NCBI GenBank assembly: GCA_001899005.1
Contig: MKUW01000001.1
Span: 62,001-126,000 of the forward strand
Source of the DNA: Chloroflexi bacterium 44-23
GTDB taxonomy: Bacteria > Chloroflexota > Anaerolineae > Anaerolineales > Anaerolineaceae
Direction: 5' to 3'
DNA length: 64,000 bases
In this document: one piece after another, positions 1 to 6,805 of the stretch
How the letters are laid out: each line of letters starts with the position of its first letter
Numbering within the stretch: the stretch's first letter is position 1
Made by a program: the position numbers and the translations under genes
The notes under the pieces: generated by a model
The model's database searches: none
Told to the model about the DNA's origin: nothing
What the model saw: the letters and a program-made list of their open reading frames with translations, nothing else

Positions 1-309
1 TTCCGTTTGAAAGAAAAAACTGCCCGGGAATTTCGTGGCAATCAACACGTCTCTTCCTTGGGCCAATTCACCCAAACGCCGCTCTGAAGCACCGCCACTG
101 TACATTGCCGCTGTGTCAAATAAGTTCACTCCTGCATCCAGGCTTGTCTCAAGCGCAAGCTTTTCTTCATTGTACCCATCCGCACCACCGTAAGCCATCT
201 TTGCTGGATTAAGGCGAGCCAATCCCTTTGGCTCGCCCCAGGTCATTGCCCCTACACCAAGGCGGGGTACTCGCAGATCACTGCGGCCTAATGTTGTGGT
301 ACTCTCCAT
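1..309 (-). CDS. Aldo/keto reductase, N-terminal part (runs off window)
   Basis: The first 103 residues of an aldo/keto reductase are present; the 3' end lies outside the window. These enzymes are soluble NAD(P)H-dependent (beta/alpha)8-barrel oxidoreductases that reduce aldehydes and ketones. The N-terminus has the family pattern LGRSDLRVPRLGVGAMTWG. The segment around residues 63-70 gives the catalytic Asp65 and Tyr70 (LFDTAAMY), and Lys93 in ATKFPG is the third tetrad residue. The ATG at 307-309 is the only plausible start. The gene follows the F420-reductase-like gene on the same strand with a 43-bp gap, so the two may form one transcript controlled from the operator region near 1081-1130. 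Confidence 0.85.
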   Translation of the reverse strand, partial: MESTTTLGRSDLRVPRLGVGAMTWGEPKGLARLNPAKMAYGGADGYNEEKLALETSLDAGVNLFDTAAMYSGGASERRLGELAQGRDVLIATKFPGSFFFQTE

Positions 310-352
310 ACTGATCTCTCCTGCATCACACATCGTTGAATGTGTAAATGTT

Positions 353-1036
353 CTATTTGACCACCTTGACGTTAAACATACCCGTGCCCAACTTGCCCCA
401 CAAGCGCAGCCAAATTGGCAAATACATTTCCATACCACGCGCGCCGCTAATATCACCCAGGTCAATCACATCTCTCCAACCGAACCACTGCTTGAGCCAG
501 CCGGTTACCCGCTCTTTGGCATTTTCATCGTTACCGCAGATAAATAAAGAATGCTCTCCATTGGCAATCAGGCCGGGGTTTACCATCAAGAAGGCGGTCA
601 CTGTATTGAGTGTCTTCACCACCTTAACCTGCGGAAAGGCGCGCTGGATTTGCTCGCCCAGCGAATCGTCATTGCTGACCGACAATCGCGGCCGGTTACC
701 CTGTGAAAAATCGAGTGGATTAGCAATATCAACCAAAATTTTGCCATTAAGATTGTTTTCGCCGGCTTGTTGTAAAGCCGCCAAAGAGCCTGTCCCGTTG
801 GTTGCGTTCAGCACCACTTCGCCATGTTGGGCAGCATGGGCGTAGTTACCCAGTTTGACCATTGGATTTTCCTTTTGCCAGGTGCTAAACGCTGGCATTC
901 CGTACGCATTGGGTTCTGTTAGCGCTAATGTTTGTTGTACATCGCGCGTACCGATCTCTACGTCATGACCCAGCTCGGCCAGTTTTCCGCCAAGAACCTG
1001 CCCTACCATTCCTGTCCCTAAAATACCAATCTTCAT
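353..1036 (-). CDS. NADPH:F420 reductase-like NAD(P)-binding oxidoreductase
   Basis: This 227-residue Rossmann-fold protein begins with the dinucleotide motif GTGMVG (Gly7-x-Gly9-x-x-Gly12). TRD around residues 30-32 sits where the F420-dependent NADP oxidoreductase family contacts the NADP phosphate. The length and the later segments VDIANPLDF and VVKTLNTV fit the family of NADPH:F420 oxidoreductase-like proteins. Many bacterial members do not use F420, so the substrate is not assigned. The start at 1036 has an AGGAGG-like site just upstream. It is divergent from the TetR regulator, and the intergenic space holds two palindromic operators, so repression by that regulator is likely. Confidence 0.75.
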   Translation of the reverse strand: MKIGILGTGMVGQVLGGKLAELGHDVEIGTRDVQQTLALTEPNAYGMPAFSTWQKENPMVKLGNYAHAAQHGEVVLNATNGTGSLAALQQAGENNLNGKILVDIANPLDFSQGNRPRLSVSNDDSLGEQIQRAFPQVKVVKTLNTVTAFLMVNPGLIANGEHSLFICGNDENAKERVTGWLKQWFGWRDVIDLGDISGARGMEMYLPIWLRLWGKLGTGMFNVKVVK

Positions 1037-1080
1037 TTTTTTTCCTCCTGTTTAGTTGCGCAAATTTTTAACTTATGTTA

Positions 1081-1130
1081 CGATACAGATCTGTATCGGT
1101 TTTTTTAGTATACAATACAGATCTGTATCG
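1081..1130. promoter_or_regulatory. Double palindromic operator between divergent genes (TetR target)
   Basis: The perfect 18-bp palindrome CGATACAGATCTGTATCG lies at 1081-1098. Its 14-bp core ATACAGATCTGTAT is repeated at 1115-1128, with the two cores 32 bp apart, close to three helical turns on one DNA face. The pair occupies the short gap between the divergent oxidoreductase and TetR genes. TetR-family proteins usually bind such palindromes and control both their own gene and the divergent one, so this is very probably the operator of the adjacent regulator. Confidence 0.85.
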
Positions 1131-1148
1131 TGTCAAGAGGTGTATAAC

Positions 1149-1718
1149 ATGAAAAATAATGCTTCCCCAAAAGACAAGCTTTTTCAAACTGCGGCAAAAT
1201 TGTTCTTCCAGTACGGCTATCGCGCTGTTGGCGTAGACATGATCGCCGCGGAATCTGGCATTAGCAAAATGACCCTTTACCGGCACTACCCCTCCAAAGA
1301 TGATTTAATAATAGCCTTCCTAAAAGAAAGCGATGATGACTTTTGGAGCTATTTTGAGGACTCCACGCAAGGCGCACTTAGCGCACAGCAAAAATTACTG
1401 GCTTTCTTTCAAGGGCTGCAGGAATATGTCACCACCCCGGCTTGCTACGGGTGTCCCTTTTTAAATATTGTCGCTGAATACCCGCAAAACGATTACCCCG
1501 GCCACCAGATTGCGCAAGATCACAAACTTGCTGTTAGAGAACGCTTTTGGCTATTGGCAAAAGAGGCTGGTGCTAAAGATGCCTCCGCTCTGGCCGACCA
1601 ACTCATATTATTGATGGATGGTGCTTATATGGCATCCCGCATGTTTGGCAGCGTCAATCCCGCAGTCCGGCTTGCTGAAGCAGCCCGGGTTTTAATAGAT
1701 TCTGCGCTCGAAAAATGA
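1149..1718 (+). CDS. TetR/AcrR family transcriptional regulator
   Basis: A 189-residue one-component repressor. The N-terminal helix-turn-helix covers about residues 6-55 (KLFQTAAKLFFQYGYRAVGV, then ISKMTLYRHYPSKDDL), typical of TetR/AcrR. The C-terminal ligand domain contains CYGCPFLNIVAEYP, seen in a common subgroup. ATG 1149 is preferred over the upstream TTG-type start at 1056, because the longer form would read through both operator palindromes and add a non-family N-terminus. The ligand is unknown. The neighbouring aldo/keto reductase and NAD(P) oxidoreductase suggest a response to reactive carbonyls or another small electrophile, which is inference. Confidence 0.9.
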   Translation: MKNNASPKDKLFQTAAKLFFQYGYRAVGVDMIAAESGISKMTLYRHYPSKDDLIIAFLKESDDDFWSYFEDSTQGALSAQQKLLAFFQGLQEYVTTPACYGCPFLNIVAEYPQNDYPGHQIAQDHKLAVRERFWLLAKEAGAKDASALADQLILLMDGAYMASRMFGSVNPAVRLAEAARVLIDSALEK

Positions 1719-1998
1719 ACCTTGAAATCAACTTAGGTTGTTGAATCGCCAGTAGGGCAGCAGCAGGTGCCAACTTATCTTTCAATCTCCATTTTGGTAC
1801 CTTAATTTAAGAGAAGATTACTCCAATTTGCAAGGAATTTAGAAAATATACTCGGCTGTTGCATTGTCCATGAGATTCTTCTGAAATTACTGAGGCTCAA
1901 TACATTTGGGATTAGGGAGCTTTTTTGCCCGAAGAAGCAATCCAGTCCCATACGGCGCAGATTGCTTCACTAGGTTGGTAATGTCAACTGGCCGCTGA

Positions 1999-2314
1999 CT
2001 GTCATTGCGAGATTCGGCTACACCGCCGAAAGGCGGTATTCGAGGATGAAATAATATTGCTCAATGCAGACCAGTCGTAGGGTATGGTTGTAACACGCCA
2101 AACCATCACTTATATATGGTATAAGTCGGGTTAGTCGGCTGATGGGCGAAGCATCCGCGATGGGTATGTTTTTAGAGGATAGGATGGTTTCCCGGATGCT
2201 TCGCCCTTCCGAAAGTTCACGTGAAAGAGACATAACATCCCTCGGAAGGAAAGCCTTTTTACTTTCTTTTTCTCAAGTTAGTTCGTAAGGCATCAGATTT
2301 TTATGTTATGAGCA
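1999..2314 (+). repeat. Dispersed intergenic repeat family A, copy 1
   Basis: About 316 bp, starting at CTGTCATTGCGAGATTCGGC and ending near TTATGTTATGAGCAGC. It is recognisably similar to 17709-18031 (inverted), 46661-46850 (inverted, truncated) and 48106-48414. The centre is a 14-bp inverted repeat, GGGCGAAGCATCCG at 2144-2157 and its complement at 2193-2206, enclosing 35 bp. TTCACGTGAAA at 2216-2226 lies just after the hairpin. No transposase is encoded, so it behaves like a MITE-like or other non-autonomous element. Confidence 0.8.
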
Positions 2315-2399
2315 GCAGCAGGAGGGCGGGCAACACCCGACGAAGCAAGTCTGTTCCATGTGAGCAAGATTGCTTCACTAGGTTCGTAAGGAAAAACCG

Positions 2400-2545
2400 G
2401 TAAGCAGTGTCTGAAAGAAGAGAATATGCTTGCATGTTTTGGTGCAGAAAAATGGCCTTATAAAATCAGGACGATGTCGGAAAATTTGCAGCCATTCATC
2501 CTCTTTTCTTTTTGCGCGACCTGTAATAGCGTGACCAGCATAGAA
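2400..2545 (+). repeat. Dispersed intergenic repeat family B, copy 1 (diverged)
   Basis: A more diverged copy of a roughly 150-bp element that also occurs at about 18034-18180 and 50521-50671. Shared landmarks in order are a GTAAGCAG/GTAAGAA block, GCTTGCATGTTTTGG, TAAAATCAGGACGAT, CATTCATC and a final segment with GCGTGACCAGC. It lies just downstream of repeat A copy 1, as copy 2 lies next to repeat A copy 2. Confidence 0.6.
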
Positions 2546-2679
2546 GGGAAAGGGGCGTAAATCAAGGCGCTTTCTGCTCTTTTTTTACACCAAAAGGGAT
2601 TTCTTTTCATAATTTACAAAGTTTAAAATGCCACATAAGCCCGCAATCTAGACGCGCTCTTGCTTTAAGTTAATGGCTA

Positions 2680-2696
2680 AGCACACCATTTGTGCT
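2680..2696. promoter_or_regulatory. Inverted repeat upstream of octahaem cytochrome operon
   Basis: AGCACA-CCATT-TGTGCT is a 6-bp inverted repeat with a 5-bp spacer, about 70 bp upstream of the first cytochrome start. Its size suits a dimeric regulator. It is not a classical FNR box, but the nearby Crp/Fnr-family regulator is an obvious candidate. Binding is inferred only. Confidence 0.35.
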
Positions 2697-2767
2697 AATA
2701 TGCACAATAGGTCGGAAAATCTTTTTTAATATATAAGCACGTCTAGATTTAAGAGAAGGAGACATAC

Positions 2768-3871
2768 ATGCAAAAATCAGTAATTCAAAATCCCCAGCCA
2801 CATTCAAAGAAGACAGGGATGCAATCATTATCTGTATTAAAGATTGTATTCATGTTAACCTTGTTGCTGGGGGCCATCCTTATTGTTGGCTGTACAGCCA
2901 AACCGGCAGCAACTGAACCACCCACAGTTCTGCCGACCGAACCCCCTCCACCCACACAAGCCCCTGTAGTTGTCCCGACCGCAATTCCAGAGCCTGTGAA
3001 ACCTGGAGTCGATATTGGTAGTGCAGAGTACGAAGCTATCCTGGCGGCCTATAAGAACACCAAGATGGGTAACACGTATGACATTGGCAAAGGCCCCAAT
3101 ACCTATTGCTCGCGCTGCCATTCGCCTCAGAACTGGGACCCGACCTCCACGACGGACCGACCCCCCAATTGTGTGACCTGTAAATTCCCAACCGACGAAG
3201 AAATGCGGGTAGCAACCACCATGGACTTCGTTGCCGAAGAAGATTGGGTTGGAATTTCCTGCGAAACATGCCATGTTGTTGAAGGAGATCGTGTTCTGAC
3301 AGAAAACGCCTGGTTCAACCCCCTGACAAAGGAACACGAAACAGTCGCCACGACCGAAGCACTCTGTGCAAAATGCCACGCTGATACCAAAGGTGTTTCC
3401 GCCAGTGGTGGTCGCGGTGTTGAACATGCCATCATCCTCGGTGGAAGCGCTCACCTGAATTGGGGAGGCGCTTTGCCTCAGGAACAACGTCCTGATCAGT
3501 GCTCCGATTGCCATAATCCGCACACCATGGAAGTAAAAGGTTGTGTTGACTGCCATGCAGACGTGATGACAATGGAAAACCATGCAAAAGGCACAATGGC
3601 CCAACACGCCAATTTAGAGTGTCAGGCTTGCCACGACGCCTCCGGTGCAGAAGTTGGCCCATTCCCCGCGGATGCTGAAAATCCTCGCTGGACGACGATT
3701 TTGACGAGCGTCGGCCGCAGCGGTGCCACAACCTCCGTTGCTGTCAAATCTCACAGCAGCGCGTGGTTGGTCGATTGCAGCCGTTGCCATTTTGAAGCAA
3801 ACCCCTGGGAATTGACTGTTCTGACAGCCGATGGAAAGGTACCTGAACCACCGGCGCCCCCAGCGAAATAA
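2768..3871 (+). CDS. Octahaem c-type cytochrome lipoprotein with one CxxCK motif
   Basis: A 367-residue lipoprotein with lipobox LIVGC (Cys42) after a hydrophobic signal, a Pro/Thr-rich linker to about residue 78, then eight haem-binding motifs: CSRCH (114-118), CVTCK (135-139), CETCH (165-169), CAKCH (200-204), CSDCH (245-249), CVDCH (259-263), CQACH (285-289) and CSRCH (337-341). It is therefore an extracytoplasmic multihaem cytochrome anchored to the cell surface. The second motif is CxxCK; lysine at the axial position marks catalytic haems in NrfA and octahaem nitrite reductase, but there it is the first or fourth motif respectively. ATG 2768 has AGAAGGAG upstream. A paralogue with the same motif order follows 27 bp later. 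Substrate not assigned. Confidence 0.9.
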   Translation: MQKSVIQNPQPHSKKTGMQSLSVLKIVFMLTLLLGAILIVGCTAKPAATEPPTVLPTEPPPPTQAPVVVPTAIPEPVKPGVDIGSAEYEAILAAYKNTKMGNTYDIGKGPNTYCSRCHSPQNWDPTSTTDRPPNCVTCKFPTDEEMRVATTMDFVAEEDWVGISCETCHVVEGDRVLTENAWFNPLTKEHETVATTEALCAKCHADTKGVSASGGRGVEHAIILGGSAHLNWGGALPQEQRPDQCSDCHNPHTMEVKGCVDCHADVMTMENHAKGTMAQHANLECQACHDASGAEVGPFPADAENPRWTTILTSVGRSGATTSVAVKSHSSAWLVDCSRCHFEANPWELTVLTADGKVPEPPAPPAK

Positions 3872-3898
3872 GAAACCAACGCTAAAGGTGAAAGTAAA

Positions 3899-4885
3899 GT
3901 GACAAAAGCAAAAAAACTATTCAATGGCGCACCACGAAAATTAACGTTTTGGATCTTTCTCACGTTGATGCTGCTGCTGGCATTCAGCCTGGCAGCATGC
4001 AAACCCACTGGTACTGCACCGGCACCAGATTCATCTTCTACAAAAAGCAGTGCACCCGCAACGACCGGAACGAACAGCAATGAGAATCCGGATCAAAATG
4101 GACAAGCGCCTAAAGCAACAAAGGCAGCAGAAAACAATCAACCGGAAGATTCAAATGTAATTGAAGCGAAATGGCAAAGCAGTAAACATGCAAGCACGTA
4201 CGTGCAAGATGGAAACAACTACAATGCTTCTTGTGCACAATGTCATGCACCTGTCAATTTTGTCCCAAGTATGGATAGCATGCCTGAAAGTTGCAAGTCT
4301 TGTAAGTTTGAAATTGCCCCTCCGCCGCCATTGATAGCAGAAAGCGAATGGAAGAACGTCGAGTGCAAGATCTGTCACAAGGTCAAGAAAAAGCAGGTTC
4401 AAGCTGAAATTTCCTGGCTGGAAATCCCACCTATCGAAGAGTATTCCGAAGTGGCTTCAACAACAGAATTGTGCTCAAAATGTCATACACAAAGCGAACC
4501 GCTTGCACAGCATGTCAGTATCGTTGTGGCCGGCGCCCATCAGGGTTTGGGGTGTGACGACTGCCATGATCCGCATGATTTAAGTGCAGACTGTGCATCT
4601 TCCGGTTGTCACTCTGGAATCGATTCTGCCAGCGGTCCAATTGCTGGTCACGATGACGCTCATGCCATGGTGACTTGTAGTGCCTGCCATGACGCTGATG
4701 GCCTTACAGTAGGGCCTGATGCAGCTGGAAAATGGGTTACTTTTCGGCCTCAAGCTCTGGAATCAGAGACTGAACCCACTCCATTTACATCGCATAACAC
4801 TGCAGTAGACGTAGCCTGTGATCGCTGTCATTTTGCCAATAACCCTTGGGGGTTAAACCCCGTGGATGGCGTCTCCTCAAAATAA
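3899..4885 (+). CDS. Octahaem c-type cytochrome lipoprotein, paralogue of upstream gene, with CxxCK
   Basis: A 328-residue lipoprotein with lipobox SLAAC (Cys34) and a low-complexity Ser/Thr/Asn linker to about residue 85. Its eight haem motifs follow the neighbour's order: CAQCH (112-116), CKSCK (132-136), CKICH (156-160), CSKCH (192-196), CDDCH (219-223), a CX4CH motif CASSGCH (232-238), CSACH (260-264) and CDRCH (307-311). CxxCK is again second. Both paralogues end with CHFxxNPW. The start is GTG with AAAGGTG upstream. The pair probably arose by tandem duplication and likely works together in surface electron transfer or reduction of an external acceptor, which is inference. Confidence 0.88.
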   Translation: MTKAKKLFNGAPRKLTFWIFLTLMLLLAFSLAACKPTGTAPAPDSSSTKSSAPATTGTNSNENPDQNGQAPKATKAAENNQPEDSNVIEAKWQSSKHASTYVQDGNNYNASCAQCHAPVNFVPSMDSMPESCKSCKFEIAPPPPLIAESEWKNVECKICHKVKKKQVQAEISWLEIPPIEEYSEVASTTELCSKCHTQSEPLAQHVSIVVAGAHQGLGCDDCHDPHDLSADCASSGCHSGIDSASGPIAGHDDAHAMVTCSACHDADGLTVGPDAAGKWVTFRPQALESETEPTPFTSHNTAVDVACDRCHFANNPWGLNPVDGVSSK

Positions 4886-4918
4886 TAAGGAAACGTTTGA
4901 AAAATTAATCGTGAACAA

Positions 4919-4956
4919 TGAGACCCTGGGGGCAGATTAAATCCTTCAGGGTCTCA
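4919..4956. other. Perfect 10-bp stem-loop after the cytochrome pair
   Basis: TGAGACCCTG (4919-4928) and CAGGGTCTCA (4947-4956) form a perfect stem around an 18-nt loop. The bases after the stem on the plus strand are A-rich, not T-rich, so it is not a canonical intrinsic terminator in either direction. It may stabilise the cytochrome mRNA 3' end or partly separate it from the next gene. Confidence 0.55.
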
Positions 4957-5013
4957 TAAAAAAATTCGAAACAGATCTGATTATTATTGGAAACAGAAGC
5001 GGAGACAAAAAGT

Positions 5014-5712
5014 ATGGAAACCAAAAAAAACAACAAAGTTTTGCGCCTTATTGTAATAATCCTGGTTGGAATGACAGCCGCCATGAATTTATTGGGGGGC
5101 ATCGGAACCACTTGCGCAGCCTTCCTTACTAAACAATTTCCACCCATGTGGAAATTAATGGATTTCCAATGGCTCTATCAATTTTTTGTGGTGGCGACGA
5201 CCCTGGTTGGTATCGCTGGTATCTGGAGCCTGATAAAATTAATTCGTGGGGGAAAGCAAGCATACAAAAATGCGCTGATCGTTTTGGTTGTTGGCGCAGT
5301 TATTAATATAATCCATGTTGTCACTTCAATCCTTTTACGAGGAAAAGCAACTCCGGCGGATGTGGTCATGGTGATCAATCTTGTTACCCTGGCGTTCTTC
5401 CTGTTTATCAATACCCCGGGTATGCGCTCTAAAGTTAACTTTGACGGCAAATCTAATGATAGTAAGACAAACCTCACCGGCAGCGTGACCGCGATCGTAA
5501 CCGGCTTACTGGTTCTCAGTACCCCTCTTTGGGCCGGACCAACTCACCAATTCATGGGTAGCAATTGGGTGGATTTATTAATCACACCATTGGTCGTCAG
5601 TGGCGGCAGTTTATTGATAGGCGGATCGGTTAGCCTGATCAGAATTAAATTAAACGAACGTAAACAGCTCGCAAATCAAACACGGCAATCCGGAACAAGT
5701 TCGGCAACTTGA
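5014..5712 (+). CDS. Unrecognised integral membrane protein beside the cytochromes
   Basis: A 232-residue protein with roughly six hydrophobic segments (for example LIVIILVGMTAAMNLLGG near the N-terminus, FFVVATTLVGIAGIW, ALIVLVVGAVINIIHVV, and two near the C-terminus). No haem motif or recognised domain is visible. ATG 5014 with GGAG upstream is preferred over the TTG at 4987. Its position, 128 bp after two surface cytochromes and on the same strand, makes a membrane partner or quinone-side anchor possible, but nothing in the sequence proves it. Its last 37 bp overlap the convergent Crp/Fnr gene. Confidence 0.7.
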   Translation: METKKNNKVLRLIVIILVGMTAAMNLLGGIGTTCAAFLTKQFPPMWKLMDFQWLYQFFVVATTLVGIAGIWSLIKLIRGGKQAYKNALIVLVVGAVINIIHVVTSILLRGKATPADVVMVINLVTLAFFLFINTPGMRSKVNFDGKSNDSKTNLTGSVTAIVTGLLVLSTPLWAGPTHQFMGSNWVDLLITPLVVSGGSLLIGGSVSLIRIKLNERKQLANQTRQSGTSSAT

Positions 5713-6374
5713 GCCAATCTTGTCGGGTCTGTAATCGTAATTTGAGATCGCGAACAATAAATCGCATCCAACTCACGTAATTCACGCATCGCCCGGCAGA
5801 GCGGTTCAGGCACAGTGGCCACCATGGCAGATAGAGTTTGGTTGTTATAGACAATACGATCAATATTCTTCTGCCCATTCTGGCTCAAATCCAGCAATAT
5901 TTTTGCTGTTCGACCTTTAACAGAACGAAAAGAAATATCCTCGCAATAGGAAAGCATCACCCGGTTTCGCGCAGCCAAAACGGGCAGCAAACTCATGGCA
6001 ATAACAGGGTAGCTGATGGTAAGCTCCTGAAAAGCCTCACGCCTGAGCCGCCAGACAATGCTATCCAGATCGGCTATTGCTGTCACAGGGTTTAATCCGC
6101 CATCCAGAACCGGAACCTCATTAAACATAATCACGGGCCGAATGACATTGATAATGGTTTCCTGACCCTGCCGGCTTATTTTGCAAAGATTTACGCGGCC
6201 TCGAAAAAGTACGTATAAACCTGCGCAAGGTTCTCCTTCTAAGAAAATGACTTTACCGGGGTTATGGTGTTCAATGGAACCCGATCTTACAATATCAAAC
6301 AAAGCAGCCGGGGAAAGATTTTTGAAGTGCGATACTTTGCCAAGTCGCTTGACGAGATTGTCATTCGAAAACAT
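5676..6374 (-). CDS. Crp/Fnr family transcriptional regulator
   Basis: 232 residues: an N-terminal cyclic-nucleotide-binding-type beta-barrel (GKVIFLEGEPCAGLYVLFRG, about residues 35-55), a dimerisation helix, and a C-terminal winged helix-turn-helix (NNQTLSAMVATVPEPLCRAM). There is no N-terminal cysteine cluster of the FNR [4Fe-4S] type, so oxygen sensing through such a cluster is unlikely; haem, redox or nucleotide sensing remain open. ATG 6374 is chosen because GGAAGG lies at good spacing; the TTG at 6389 would include that site. It overlaps the convergent membrane protein gene by 37 bp. Proximity suggests control of the cytochrome operon, which is inference. Confidence 0.88.
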   Translation of the reverse strand: MFSNDNLVKRLGKVSHFKNLSPAALFDIVRSGSIEHHNPGKVIFLEGEPCAGLYVLFRGRVNLCKISRQGQETIINVIRPVIMFNEVPVLDGGLNPVTAIADLDSIVWRLRREAFQELTISYPVIAMSLLPVLAARNRVMLSYCEDISFRSVKGRTAKILLDLSQNGQKNIDRIVYNNQTLSAMVATVPEPLCRAMRELRELDAIYCSRSQITITDPTRLAQVAELVPDCRV

Positions 6375-6805
6375 ATGATTACCTTCCAATCTTTATTTCG
6401 TCATCAGTCAAAAGTTGGTTACGGAGTTAAATGGCGATCGATTTTGTTTACATACACCTATAACAATAGCTGAATTGAAATTTACAATTCAGCGGTAAAG
6501 CCAGATATTATTATCCGCGTGCTGATTTGACGGATATTTAAAACTAGTAAGCGAACTATACAATCAATCAGGATTAATTGATAGTGAAATTAGTCCTGAA
6601 TTTTTGTCAATTTGTTCAATTTGTCATTTAGATAGCAAAGATTTTTGACTGCCAAAGCTGGCAGATCTGCTTTGATCTCTTTTTCTGCATCATTTAATCT
6701 TCCTCTTCATTTTTTTTGTTACAATCAATTTACGGTATCTTCTCAATAAGGGTTGAGGAGTGTTTTTTGAAAAGGCACTTTTTACCGTAGAAAGGACGGC
6801 CTGCC
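6375..6805. other. 431-bp AT-rich intergenic region between divergent genes
   Basis: No gene is visible. It should hold the promoters of the Crp/Fnr gene (leftward) and amrS (rightward). It includes a perfect inverted repeat at 6469-6493, a weaker ATCAAT/ATTGAT pair at 6563-6582, and a short segment at 6744-6770 that recurs upstream of the methyltransferase near 9808-9840. Confidence 0.6.
6469..6493. promoter_or_regulatory. Perfect 9-bp inverted repeat upstream of Crp/Fnr gene
   Basis: GCTGAATTG and CAATTCAGC are separated by AAATTTA, an AT-rich 7-nt centre. It lies about 95 bp upstream of the Crp/Fnr start and could be an autoregulatory operator. It has no T-tract on either side, so it is not a terminator. 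Confidence 0.45.

Larger units (their letters stand above)
1719..2767. other. Gene-free 1.05-kb region with dispersed repeats
   Basis: No convincing gene lies here. The stretch contains one full copy of dispersed repeat family A (1999-2314), a copy of family B (about 2400-2545), and the promoter region of the first octahaem cytochrome. The open frame at 2018-2233 on the minus strand falls entirely inside repeat A and is not considered a gene. Confidence 0.7.

Noticed and set aside
2018..2233. Small minus-strand frame upstream of the cytochromes
   Set aside because: It lies wholly inside repeat A and is not kept in the other copies of that repeat.
2855..3607. Minus-strand 250-codon open frame inside the first octahaem cytochrome gene
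   Set aside because: It is the complement of a gene with eight haem motifs and a lipobox; its translation is a Cys/His/Gly-rich mirror with no domain.
2768..4885. Calling the cytochromes NrfA nitrite reductase
   Set aside because: There are eight motifs, not five, and CxxCK is second rather than first; only the lysine ligation is shared.
4919..4956. Intrinsic terminator after the second cytochrome
   Set aside because: The stem is perfect but no T-tract follows on either strand, so it is listed only as a stem-loop.
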